A stretch of DNA of 38,807 nt from assembly GCA_902783625.1 (NCBI GenBank), contig CACZRN010000030.1, positions 1-38,807 on the forward strand, in the 5' to 3' direction. Made by a program: the position numbers and the translations under genes. The notes beneath the pieces were generated by a model. The model was not told where the DNA came from and did no database searches. It was given only the letters and a program-made list of their open reading frames with translations. This document shows positions 1 to 8,201 of the stretch, piece after piece. This DNA comes from an uncultured Prevotellaceae bacterium. GTDB taxonomy: Bacteria; Bacteroidota; Bacteroidia; Bacteroidales; Bacteroidaceae. Numbering within the stretch: the first letter of the stretch is position 1; each line of letters begins with the position of its first letter.

Positions 1-1
1 A

Positions 2-1780
2 ATGGGAGCTAACATAAAGAAAGCCAAAGCAATGCGCGGCGAGACAAGACAGCAATGGCACACCGACTTCTATCGGAAGAAGACTGTTGACGACAACTAC
101 AACTACATGTTGCTGCGCATGAACGGATATTCGGTGGAGTTTCGTGCCTACGACGAGGGCGCTGCATATCGCTTCGTGGTAACACAAAGTAAGCCGCTCA
201 TCGTAGAAAGTGAGAAGAGCACGTTCTGCTTTGCCGACAACTACAAGACGACACTCGGATATGCCACCGACACTGAGGCAAACGACAAATTCCGCACCTC
301 ATACGAGTCGTATTACGAAGAGCACCTGCTCTCCGAGCTGAACGACGACCTGAACGCTGTCGTGCCTGTAGTGGTGTGGCTGCCGAAAGGGAAAAAGGCG
401 CTCATCATGGACGCAGGAATAGACAACTACCCCAGCATGTTCATACGCAAAGCCGACGGCAATGCGCTCGAAGCTGCGTTCGACAGAGTGCCGGCAGAGG
501 AAAAGGTGGCTGGGCGAAACCTGCTGATAGCAAAACGCGAAGACTTCATAGCCCGCTACGACGCAGTGGAGAAGCAGCAGGAACTGCCATGGAGAGTGGT
601 GGTGGTGAGCGAGAAGGATGAAGACCTCGTAGACACCGACATGGCAATGAACCTCGCACCGGCATGCCGCGTGAGCGACACCTCGTGGATAAAGCCGGGA
701 AAGGTGGCATGGGACTGGTATAACGACAACAACATTTACGGCGTAGACTTCCAATCAGGACTGAACACTGAGACATATAAGTATTACATCGACTTCGCAT
801 CGAAGAACAATATTGAATACATCATCATCGACGAAGGATGGAGCGGACGCGAATCGATGACGAAAGACCTGAACAAGGATATCGACGTTCCCGAGCTGGT
901 GAGATATGGCCGCGAACGTGGCGTGGGCATCATACTGTGGGCTCTGTGGCGGAACATCATTCAAGACATGGACGGCAACATGGCCTACTACGAACAGATG
1001 GGTGTCAAGGGATTCAAGGTCGACTTCTTCGACCGCGGCGACCAAGTGACGTTCCGTTCGTCGAAAGAACTGGCAGCATGCGCCGCCAAGCATCACATGC
1101 TGCTCGACTACCACGGCCACCGCGCCTTCGGACTCAACCGCACCTACCCCAACATCGTCAACTTCGAGGGCGTGAAAGGACTGGAGAACACTAAGTGGAT
1201 GGACAAGATAGACGACAAGCCCGAATACGACCAAGTGCGCTACGACGTGCTCATCGCTTCGATGCGTATGCAGACAGGACCGATGGACTACACCCCCGGT
1301 GCAATGAAGAACGCTACACAGAGCAGCTTCTACGCCGACTTCCACTCGCCCATGAGCATCGGCACACGTGTTCACCAGATGGCAATGTACACACTCTACG
1401 AAGCACCACTGCAGATGCTCGCCGACAACCCGTCGAACTATATGCGGGAACAGGAATGCACCGACTTCATCTCTCGCATACCGACGACGTGGGACGAGAC
1501 CATCGTGCTCGGAGCAGAGTTCGGCGAATACGTGGCTGTAGCACGTAAGAAGGCAGGAAAATGGTACATCGCAGCACTCAACAACTGGACACCACGCGAC
1601 ATTACTCTCGACCTCGCGAAGCTTGGCATTGCCAGCAGCACGGCTGACATCTTCGCCGATGGAGCAAACGCACACCGCACTGCCAACGACTACAAACACA
1701 CTACCAAGACCGTCACCACAGGCGAAAAGATCAATATCCATCTCGCACCAGGCGGCGGATGGACAGCTGTGATAGAATAG
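2..1780 (+). CDS. Glycoside hydrolase family 97, retaining (alpha-galactosidase-like), 5'-truncated
   Basis: This is the C-terminal 592 residues of a GH97 enzyme; the family is usually about 650-700 residues, so the N-terminus lies outside the window and the ATG at position 2 is probably internal. The N-terminal part is the tail of the beta-sandwich, followed by the (beta/alpha)8 barrel (about residues 230-500) and a C-terminal beta domain. The motif GFKVDFFDRGD places an aspartate at residue 341. In GH97 an Asp here is the nucleophile of the retaining branch, exemplified by Bacteroides alpha-galactosidases, whereas inverting SusB-type alpha-glucosidases lack it. The probable acid/base is E389 in NFEGVKG. 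The enzyme is expected to be periplasmic or cell-surface and to release terminal alpha-linked sugars. Family assignment is firm; galactose specificity is inferred from the Asp. Confidence 0.9.
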   Translation: MGANIKKAKAMRGETRQQWHTDFYRKKTVDDNYNYMLLRMNGYSVEFRAYDEGAAYRFVVTQSKPLIVESEKSTFCFADNYKTTLGYATDTEANDKFRTSYESYYEEHLLSELNDDLNAVVPVVVWLPKGKKALIMDAGIDNYPSMFIRKADGNALEAAFDRVPAEEKVAGRNLLIAKREDFIARYDAVEKQQELPWRVVVVSEKDEDLVDTDMAMNLAPACRVSDTSWIKPGKVAWDWYNDNNIYGVDFQSGLNTETYKYYIDFASKNNIEYIIIDEGWSGRESMTKDLNKDIDVPELVRYGRERGVGIILWALWRNIIQDMDGNMAYYEQMGVKGFKVDFFDRGDQVTFRSSKELAACAAKHHMLLDYHGHRAFGLNRTYPNIVNFEGVKGLENTKWMDKIDDKPEYDQVRYDVLIASMRMQTGPMDYTPGAMKNATQSSFYADFHSPMSIGTRVHQMAMYTLYEAPLQMLADNPSNYMREQECTDFISRIPTTWDETIVLGAEFGEYVAVARKKAGKWYIAALNNWTPRDITLDLAKLGIASSTADIFADGANAHRTANDYKHTTKTVTTGEKINIHLAPGGGWTAVIE

Positions 1781-1827
1781 AAGTTGAAAGTTGTTAATCA
1801 GTTAATCTGTTATTCAAATAAAGCAAG

Positions 1828-1873
1828 AAAAACATCTGGACACGAAAAAGAAATGCCAGATGTTTTCTTTTTT
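1828..1873 (+). terminator. Rho-independent terminator after the GH97 gene
   Basis: The arms AAAACATCTGG (1829-1839) and CCAGATGTTTT (1856-1866) form an 11-bp perfect stem, followed by a T-rich run to 1873. The hairpin lies about 50 bp after the GH97 stop codon. Confidence 0.8.
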
Positions 1874-1887
1874 ACGGAAAAGTGATT

Positions 1888-1895
1888 TAATTTTG
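1888..1895 (+). promoter_or_regulatory. Possible -7 element for murF-alr
   Basis: TAATTTTG matches the Bacteroidetes -7 consensus TAnnTTTG and lies just after the preceding terminator. No clear TTTG is seen about 19 bp upstream. If it is used, the leader to the murF-alr start would be about 195 nt, which is long. Confidence 0.35.
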
Positions 1896-1922
1896 CATTG
1901 TTAAAAACAATTCAACCTTCGC

Positions 1923-1957
1923 AAGGAGTTAAGGAGTTATGGAGTCAAGGAGTTAGG
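1923..1957. repeat. Short tandem AAGGAGTTA-type repeat
   Basis: Four imperfect units of the form (a)aggagtta or ggagtca follow one another in the leader of murF-alr. The same ggagtta core is tandemly repeated at 30958-30997, so this is a recurring low-complexity motif of this genome. It contains no open reading frame of note. Confidence 0.7.
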
Positions 1958-2097
1958 ACATTTGTCTGAAAGTAGAAACAAGCGAAAGTAATGGCTTGAC
2001 TGATGGCCTAAGGACGAGTGTTGCGATATCTTCTTCAACTTCTTAACTACAATGAGGTTGAGCTAATGCGGAACAAGAATAAATAACGAAAGAAATA

Positions 2098-4599
2098 ATG
2101 ACTTATTCTATTGAAAAAGTTACTACGCTCATAGGAGCACACAGATACGGCAGCAACGACTGTAGAATTGCTTTCCTACTTACTGACAGCCGATCGCTTA
2201 GCATCCCCGAGGAGACTCTCTTCTTCGCCATACGGACGAAGGTGGGCGACGGACACCAATATATCGACGAGCTTTATCGGCGCGGAGTGAGGAACTTCGT
2301 GGTGGAGACAATACCCGACAACTGGCAAGAGGAATATGCCGACGCCAACTTCTTGAAGGTGGTGAACACGCTGAGCGCACTGCAACGCCTTGCCGAGCGA
2401 CATCGCGACGAGTTCAGCATACCTATCGTGGGGATAACAGGCTCCAACGGCAAAACGGTGATAAAGGAATGGCTCTACCAACTGCTGTCGCCATATAGGA
2501 AAGTGACGCGCAGTCCACGCAGCTTCAACTCGCAGATTGGCGTGCCTCTGTCGGTGTGGCTGCTCGACAACGACACCGAGACAGCTCTCTTCGAGGCTGG
2601 CATAAGCCAACGAGGAGAGATGGCTGCTCTCGAAAGAATAATACAGCCCACCATCGGCGTGATAACGAACATAGGACCGGCACACCAAGAGAATTTCGCA
2701 TCGATGGAAGAAAAATGCCGCGAGAAACTGCGCCTGTTCAAGGATGCAAGAACTATAGTGTTCTGCGCCGACGACGAAATTGTCGCCAAGTGTCTGATAG
2801 AGAACAAGCCGAAAGGGCAATTGCTGTGCTGGTCGGTAAACAATACCAAGACAGACCTCTACGTCAGCAGCATCAAGAAAAACGACACCACCACCGATAT
2901 CAATTATAGATATAACGGGAACGATCACAGTTTCTCCATTCCGTTCATCGACGACGCATCGGTTAGAAACACCATCACTGCTACCCTCGTGTGCCTGCAT
3001 CTCGGTCTGACACCCGAGCAGATAGCATCAGTCATGATAACTCTCGAGCCAGTGGCAATGAGACTCGAGGTGAAACGTGGACGCAACGGATGCACAATCA
3101 TAAACGACTCGTACAACTCCGATATCAACTCGCTCGACATTGCACTCGACTTCATGCAGCGCCGTAGCACACAGTATTCGCACGATATCGACGGCGAAGA
3201 ACAGAAGAAGCCCCTCACACTTATCCTAAGCGATATCTGCCAGAGCGGCGAGAGTCCAGACAGACTCTATCAACGTGTGTCGGACATGGCTGTGGCAAGG
3301 GGTATCAGTCGTTTCATCGGCATAGGTCCCGACCTCTGTTCAGCAAAAGAGCAGATCAATATTGCCGACAGACATTTCTTCACATCCACCGACGAGTTCG
3401 TGGCATCGCCGCTGTTCAATAGCCTGTCGGGTGAGATGATACTTCTTAAAGGAGCACGCAAGTTCGGCTTCGACCGACTAAGCGAGATGCTCGTTCGCAA
3501 AGTGCACGAGACAACCCTGGAGGTAAACCTGTCGGCTCTTGTCGACAACCTTAACTACTATCGCTCGCTGATGAAACCCGAGACGAAGCTCGTCTGCATG
3601 ATAAAGGCCGACGGCTATGGCACGGGAGCTGTGGAGATTGCCCGCACCCTGCAGGAGCATCGTGTGGACTATCTCGCCGTGGCAGTGGCCGACGAGGGCG
3701 TGACGCTGCGACGCACAGGAATCACACAGAGCATAATGATAATGAATCCAGAGATGTCGGCATTCAAGACTATGTTCGATAACGACCTCGAGCCAGAGGT
3801 GTACTCCTTCCGACTGCTCGACGCACTCATTCATGCCGCCCAGAGCGAAGGCATCACCAACTACCCCGTGCATATAAAACTCGACACCGGCATGCACCGT
3901 CTGGGCTTCGACCCAGTGAACGACATCGATGAGCTTGTGCGACGTCTGAAGAGTCAAAACGCAATCATCCCGCGCTCGGTGTTCAGCCATTTCGCAGGTG
4001 CCGACGACGATGCCTTCGACGATTTCTCGCAGCAGCAGTTCGACCTTTTCACTCTTGGTGCCGACAAGCTGCAGGCTGCCTTCCCCCACACCATTCTACG
4101 ACATATGGACAACTCGGCAGGCATTGAGCACTTCCCAGAGCGGCAGATGCATATGTGCCGCCTCGGACTGGGCCTCTACGGTATCAACCCACGCACCAAT
4201 GCAATAATCCACAATGTAGCCTCGCTGCATACCACAATACTCCAACTGCGCCATGTGCCAGCAGGTGAAACAGTAGGCTACAGCCGCAAGGGCGTGGTGG
4301 AGCACGACAGCGTGATTGCCGCAATACCGATTGGTTATGCCGACGGGCTCGACCGACACCTCGGCAACCGCAAAGGCTACTGTCTCGTAAACGGACATCG
4401 AGCCGAATATGTGGGCAACATCTGCATGGACGTGGCAATGATCGACGTAACGGGCATTCCCTGCCATGAGGGTGACAGCGTTGAGATATTCGGCGACAAC
4501 CTGCCCATCACTGTGCTCAGCGACAAGCTGCAGACCATTCCTTACGAGTTGCTTACAGGTATCTCAAACCGCGTGAAGCGCGTTTATTATCAAGACTAA
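2098..4599 (+). CDS. murF-alr: Bifunctional UDP-MurNAc-tripeptide:D-Ala-D-Ala ligase / alanine racemase (MurF-Alr fusion)
   Basis: The protein has 833 residues and two cytoplasmic peptidoglycan-precursor enzymes in one chain. Residues 1 to about 460 are MurF, which adds D-Ala-D-Ala to the UDP-MurNAc tripeptide; the ATP-binding loop GITGSNGKT is at residues 112-120. Residues from about 465 to the end are alanine racemase, a PLP enzyme that supplies D-alanine. Its PLP lysine is K503 in MIKADGYG and its catalytic tyrosine is Y728 in ETVGYSRKG. The two activities are sequential (L-Ala to D-Ala, then use of D-Ala-D-Ala), so the fusion couples supply and use. This fusion is well known across Bacteroidetes. 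Both active sites look intact. The gene stands alone between two terminators. The ATG at 2098 is favoured because the MurF N-terminus begins directly after it. Confidence 0.96.
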   Translation: MTYSIEKVTTLIGAHRYGSNDCRIAFLLTDSRSLSIPEETLFFAIRTKVGDGHQYIDELYRRGVRNFVVETIPDNWQEEYADANFLKVVNTLSALQRLAERHRDEFSIPIVGITGSNGKTVIKEWLYQLLSPYRKVTRSPRSFNSQIGVPLSVWLLDNDTETALFEAGISQRGEMAALERIIQPTIGVITNIGPAHQENFASMEEKCREKLRLFKDARTIVFCADDEIVAKCLIENKPKGQLLCWSVNNTKTDLYVSSIKKNDTTTDINYRYNGNDHSFSIPFIDDASVRNTITATLVCLHLGLTPEQIASVMITLEPVAMRLEVKRGRNGCTIINDSYNSDINSLDIALDFMQRRSTQYSHDIDGEEQKKPLTLILSDICQSGESPDRLYQRVSDMAVARGISRFIGIGPDLCSAKEQINIADRHFFTSTDEFVASPLFNSLSGEMILLKGARKFGFDRLSEMLVRKVHETTLEVNLSALVDNLNYYRSLMKPETKLVCMIKADGYGTGAVEIARTLQEHRVDYLAVAVADEGVTLRRTGITQSIMIMNPEMSAFKTMFDNDLEPEVYSFRLLDALIHAAQSEGITNYPVHIKLDTGMHRLGFDPVNDIDELVRRLKSQNAIIPRSVFSHFAGADDDAFDDFSQQQFDLFTLGADKLQAAFPHTILRHMDNSAGIEHFPERQMHMCRLGLGLYGINPRTNAIIHNVASLHTTILQLRHVPAGETVGYSRKGVVEHDSVIAAIPIGYADGLDRHLGNRKGYCLVNGHRAEYVGNICMDVAMIDVTGIPCHEGDSVEIFGDNLPITVLSDKLQTIPYELLTGISNRVKRVYYQD

Positions 4600-4625
4600 A
4601 AAGGAGTAAGAAAGATATTAATAAT

Positions 4626-4661
4626 AAGGAAAAGGGGTGCACAGGCGCCCCTTTTCCTTTT
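4626..4661 (+). terminator. Strong hairpin terminator after murF-alr, probably bidirectional
   Basis: The 15-nt arms AAGGAAAAGGGGTGC (4626-4640) and GCGCCCCTTTTCCTT (4645-4659) pair with one G-T wobble around the loop ACAG and are followed by T residues. It lies between convergent genes (murF-alr and the TonB receptor). A-rich flanks on the other side mean it could serve both strands. Confidence 0.85.
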
Positions 4662-4690
4662 ATAATCTGTTTTTCGTTTTTCTTTCCAGC

Positions 4691-6853
4691 CTACATAATG
4701 GGGAAAGAAACCTTTACGCCAAAGTTTCGACCTTGATTGTATATGCCTCGGCGCTGCGTGACATTGTTCACAGGGGCATATTTCAGTCTGCTGAGATGAC
4801 TCTGATAGGCACGGTCGAAGATATTGTCGGCGGTGATGGTGACGGTGGCTGTATGGCGACCGCGGATGTGAATATCCGATGAAAGTGCAAGGTTGAAAAC
4901 GGTGTAGGAAGGAGTTGCCGTCTCTGTGTCGTCAGCCTCGTAGAAATGATTCTGTCTGAAGAAGCACTGCATACCTGCCACCACACAGAGATTGCGTGTC
5001 CATCCAGCCACGGGGCGCAAGTCGATATGCAAGTTGCTTGTCCACCGTGGTGCGGGAATGAATGGCAGATGGCGCTTATCACGCGACTGATGCAGTTGGA
5101 CAGCATCGACATACGAGAACGCATTCTCGAAGTGGATGCGCTTATGAGGATGCAGCTCTACCGACAGTTCTCCACCCACAAGCCGCGCATCGCCGGCAGT
5201 GTATTGATATACACCATTGCCCTCAGCATCAATTCCCTCAGGAATATCTGTGAGACGATGACTGAAGATGTAATTATCGACGAAATTAGTGAACAACGAC
5301 AGTTGCAACGTCAAAAACTCTGACGAATAGTCGCCACCCAAATCGAACTGTGTGCTAAACTCGGGTTTCAGTTTACTATTGCCTATCTCGTAGCGCAAGG
5401 TGCCCTCGTGTATGCCGTTCGACCCGAGCTCACTGATATTGGGTGCACGGAAACCGCGCGACAGGTTGGCACGCAGATTTATGTGCGATGTTAGGTTATA
5501 TGCAAGTCCGACGCTACCTGTCATGCCAGAGAAACTGCGGGAGAACTGAGCAAAGCGCTCCTCACCGTCATCTATAAGTTGATGACTGTTGAGGTGGCGA
5601 TTATCGTAACGCACACCACCACTGACATGAGCTTTGCCAAAGGAACGCCCTGCCGTAGCAAAGACGCCGGCATCGAAGAGGTTATAGTCGGGTATAAGAA
5701 ACTCCTCGCCCTTATTCATCGAGCGCTGATACATACCGCCGACGCCACACACCAGCTGCCAACCTGCAATGGTGGGGAAGGTGTAGTGCACGTCGTAGTT
5801 GACCGTGTGGAGCGACAGGTCGAGCCCTGGCTCGTCGGGATGGATTACTTCCTCAAATTCCTGTCGGCGATTGTTCTGATAAGCCAATACCGCCCGCAGG
5901 TTTCCTTCACCGATGTAGATAGTGTTGTCGCTCACTGCTTTGTAGTGGTTTATACGCTGATATGGCAACCCATGGCCGTAGGTTTTAAGGTCGTGGCGTG
6001 AAGCGACAACCTCGTCTTCCTCGCCATCGACAATGACAGGGCGGACAAACTCGCCCGTGTCTTCATCGCGATCGCCCTCGATAAGTCCGGGAACAAGATT
6101 ATAGTACGACAACCGCAAAATGCTGCTTCCCCATTGCCTACGCAAGCCAAGCAGTCCGGCGAGGGCACGCTCGTGGAATTGCGAACCGAGCACATAGCCG
6201 TCGTATTTATTCTTATAGGCATGAGCCAGTTTCTCGGAATAGCGCCAACCCCAGTCGATACCGCCGTGATTGCCTGCCATATTGAGCGAATAATCGATGA
6301 GCCCAGAGTTGGTCTGATACTCTGTTGCCACATTTGCTGATATCGTCTCTGGAGCCATGAGCCGCTGCGGGTGCAATATCATCACACCGGCAATAGCATC
6401 ACTGCCATATCGCAGACTGGCTGGACCTTTAAGTATCTCCACCGAACTCACCCCTGCTGCATCAACTTCCACGCCGTGTTCGTCACCCCACTGTTGTCCT
6501 TCCTGGCGCACATTGTCGCTCACGACCACCACGCGGTTGTATCCCAGTCCGCGTATCACGGGTTTCGAGATACCTCCGCCTGTGGTTATCTGCGCAACAC
6601 CAGGCTGCATTGCCACAGCATCGATAATGTTTGTGAACGCCTGATTCTGCATATCGCGCTGCGACACCACCATTACAGGCATAGGTGTGTCTTTCAGCTT
6701 TGCGTTGCCAGTGAGTCCTGTCACCACAACCTCGCTGATGACTATGCACGTGTCTTCCTCCTCATTCTGTACAGGAGCATTCCCTGTGACGGATTGTGCC
6801 GATGCCGACAGACTAATAGCTATCGACATCAGAAATACAAATATATTTTTCAT
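4691..6853 (-). CDS. TonB-dependent outer-membrane receptor, probably for a metal or metal complex
   Basis: The protein has 720 residues. A signal peptide (about residues 1-20, ending SASAQ) is followed by a TonB-box-like segment and a plug domain (about 45-165) with the typical motifs PGVAQITTGG, KPVIRGLGYNRV, VEILKGPASLRYGSDAIAG. The remainder is a 22-strand barrel ending in a short aromatic/hydrophobic C-terminus (KVSFPIM). It imports a ligand across the outer membrane using TonB energy. The plug contains QQWGDEHG, an acidic/His motif that I associate with receptors for metal ions such as the ZnuD type. The upstream gene (7001-7357) encodes a Cys/His-rich membrane protein, which supports metal transport. 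No SusD partner is present, so this is not a SusC-type glycan importer. The substrate is inferred, the family is certain. Confidence 0.92.
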   Translation of the reverse strand: MKNIFVFLMSIAISLSASAQSVTGNAPVQNEEEDTCIVISEVVVTGLTGNAKLKDTPMPVMVVSQRDMQNQAFTNIIDAVAMQPGVAQITTGGGISKPVIRGLGYNRVVVVSDNVRQEGQQWGDEHGVEVDAAGVSSVEILKGPASLRYGSDAIAGVMILHPQRLMAPETISANVATEYQTNSGLIDYSLNMAGNHGGIDWGWRYSEKLAHAYKNKYDGYVLGSQFHERALAGLLGLRRQWGSSILRLSYYNLVPGLIEGDRDEDTGEFVRPVIVDGEEDEVVASRHDLKTYGHGLPYQRINHYKAVSDNTIYIGEGNLRAVLAYQNNRRQEFEEVIHPDEPGLDLSLHTVNYDVHYTFPTIAGWQLVCGVGGMYQRSMNKGEEFLIPDYNLFDAGVFATAGRSFGKAHVSGGVRYDNRHLNSHQLIDDGEERFAQFSRSFSGMTGSVGLAYNLTSHINLRANLSRGFRAPNISELGSNGIHEGTLRYEIGNSKLKPEFSTQFDLGGDYSSEFLTLQLSLFTNFVDNYIFSHRLTDIPEGIDAEGNGVYQYTAGDARLVGGELSVELHPHKRIHFENAFSYVDAVQLHQSRDKRHLPFIPAPRWTSNLHIDLRPVAGWTRNLCVVAGMQCFFRQNHFYEADDTETATPSYTVFNLALSSDIHIRGRHTATVTITADNIFDRAYQSHLSRLKYAPVNNVTQRRGIYNQGRNFGVKVSFPIM

Positions 6854-7000
6854 TCTTTATCTTTTTTGATTATAAATACAAAGAATTGTAAGGAGTTATT
6901 GGCTTCAGCCACAGATAACAACAGGCGTATGCATGCATATCTAATGGCCGTCAACCCTGACAGACTTCTGTCAACTCCAATTAACTACCTGTTTTTTAAA

Positions 7001-7357
7001 TCAAAAAAGAAAAGGAGGACCACGCAGACGGTTGCAACAGACTGTGACAGCGGTAAGCTGCTGACTGCTGTTGACACATGTTTCACGATAAAGATTAACG
7101 AAAAAGATTACCGACGAGAGCAATGCCGGAATAAACGATAATGCCGCAAACTGGCATAGCACGCAGTCGTCAAGATCGAATACAGCCGACGACAGGTGGC
7201 CTGAGTGGTGCACATTGTGCTGACACTCCGTGCAGTCGGCTGCCACGTCATGGTAATCGGTATGAACGTGCAGCGACGACATAGCGAGCATGGTGCCGAA
7301 CACAATAAGCAGTATTCGGGCAGCAATCTGGCGGCGTATGTCATATCTACACTTCAC
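7001..7357 (-). CDS. Small Cys/His-rich membrane protein, putative metal-handling
   Basis: This 118-residue protein is not assigned to a named family. It has a hydrophobic N-terminal segment (about residues 12-28), then a loop rich in potential metal ligands (HVHTDYHD, CTECQHNVHHSGH, CVLC), then a second hydrophobic segment (about residues 68-87). Two CxxC-type pairs plus a His cluster between membrane segments suggest metal binding on the periplasmic side. The start is GTG at 7357. It overlaps the stop of the GSCFA gene as GTGA (7354-7357), implying translational coupling. The TonB receptor gene follows 147 bp downstream. A role in uptake or sensing of the receptor's metal is inferred from context only. 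Confidence 0.75.
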   Translation of the reverse strand: MKCRYDIRRQIAARILLIVFGTMLAMSSLHVHTDYHDVAADCTECQHNVHHSGHLSSAVFDLDDCVLCQFAALSFIPALLSSVIFFVNLYRETCVNSSQQLTAVTVCCNRLRGPPFLF

Positions 7358-8184
7358 GGTTTTACAAAATTAGCATATTTCTTCGAAAGTTGCTCTATCT
7401 TCTCATTGGTCTTTGCCATGAAATCCTTATACTCCTGCCCATCAGGATTAAACGGCTTATGCGCAAGGGCTTCCTTCAGAGGGCGCCACTCTTCGATAAA
7501 TGTCTTTGCCTGATCGGAGAGATACACCTCGCTGAAGCGCTGCCAGATATATTCAACAGCCTGCTCCGAGGGATGAATCATGTCGGAATGATAGAAACGA
7601 TAGTCGCGCAACTCATCGTTGAGTATCTCGTATGCAGGAAAATAACTCACCAAATCGGGAAACATACCAACCAATCTGTCGGCGGCAAGCAAGAGTGTCG
7701 CCTTTGATAGCCTACTGCCGTGGTAGCCATACTTACGATAGCGGATGGGACTGACCGTCACCACCACCCTCACATCGCTATTGCGCTGCCGTAAAAGCCT
7801 GACGCACTCAGCAAGATATCCTACGCATTCGTCAATACTCAGCGACTGCTCGTCGAAAAGGCTCTGCGGTCGCTTCTGGCAATTATCGACAATTTCACCC
7901 GTAGCCTTCAACCGGTACACACGATTTGTCCCAAGGGTAAGCACTGCAACCCTTGGAGCTAAGGAGATGCGCTCAATGGTATGCAGAATACTGGCAGGAT
8001 TGTACATGACGCCATAGGGATTGATCGTAGTGCGGAACCTATCCTCGGCAAACCTGCGTCCGATGCTGTCGGCAAAGCATGACCCTACGAAGAGGACCTC
8101 CTCGCAAGGTTCAATCCGAAACGATGGGCGCTCAATATCTACGATAGTCCTGAATTCCATTTCCTGCTTGTTTGTATCTATCAT
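7354..8184 (-). CDS. GSCFA domain protein
   Basis: This 276-residue protein carries the family-naming motif GSCFADSIGRRF at residues 34-45. The GSCFA family is restricted largely to bacteria and related to SGNH-type hydrolases; its function is unknown. Motifs VAVLTLGTNRVYR and VVTVSPIRYRK fit the alternating strand/loop pattern of an SGNH fold. No signal peptide is visible, so the protein is probably cytoplasmic. It lies 17 bp after fkp and overlaps the following small membrane gene by 4 bp, so it is co-transcribed with both. Because it sits behind Fkp, a role in polysaccharide or sugar modification is possible but unproven. Confidence 0.88.
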   Translation of the reverse strand: MIDTNKQEMEFRTIVDIERPSFRIEPCEEVLFVGSCFADSIGRRFAEDRFRTTINPYGVMYNPASILHTIERISLAPRVAVLTLGTNRVYRLKATGEIVDNCQKRPQSLFDEQSLSIDECVGYLAECVRLLRQRNSDVRVVVTVSPIRYRKYGYHGSRLSKATLLLAADRLVGMFPDLVSYFPAYEILNDELRDYRFYHSDMIHPSEQAVEYIWQRFSEVYLSDQAKTFIEEWRPLKEALAHKPFNPDGQEYKDFMAKTNEKIEQLSKKYANFVKP

Positions 8185-8201
8185 CTATCCCCTGACGACT
8201 G

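Noticed and set aside
755-1741. 328-codon frame antisense to the GH97 gene
   Set aside because: No motif or start signal supports it, and it lies over the catalytic barrel of GH97.
2098-4599. MurF-Alr fusion as a novelty
   Set aside because: The fusion is well known throughout Bacteroidetes, so it is annotated but not reported as a finding.
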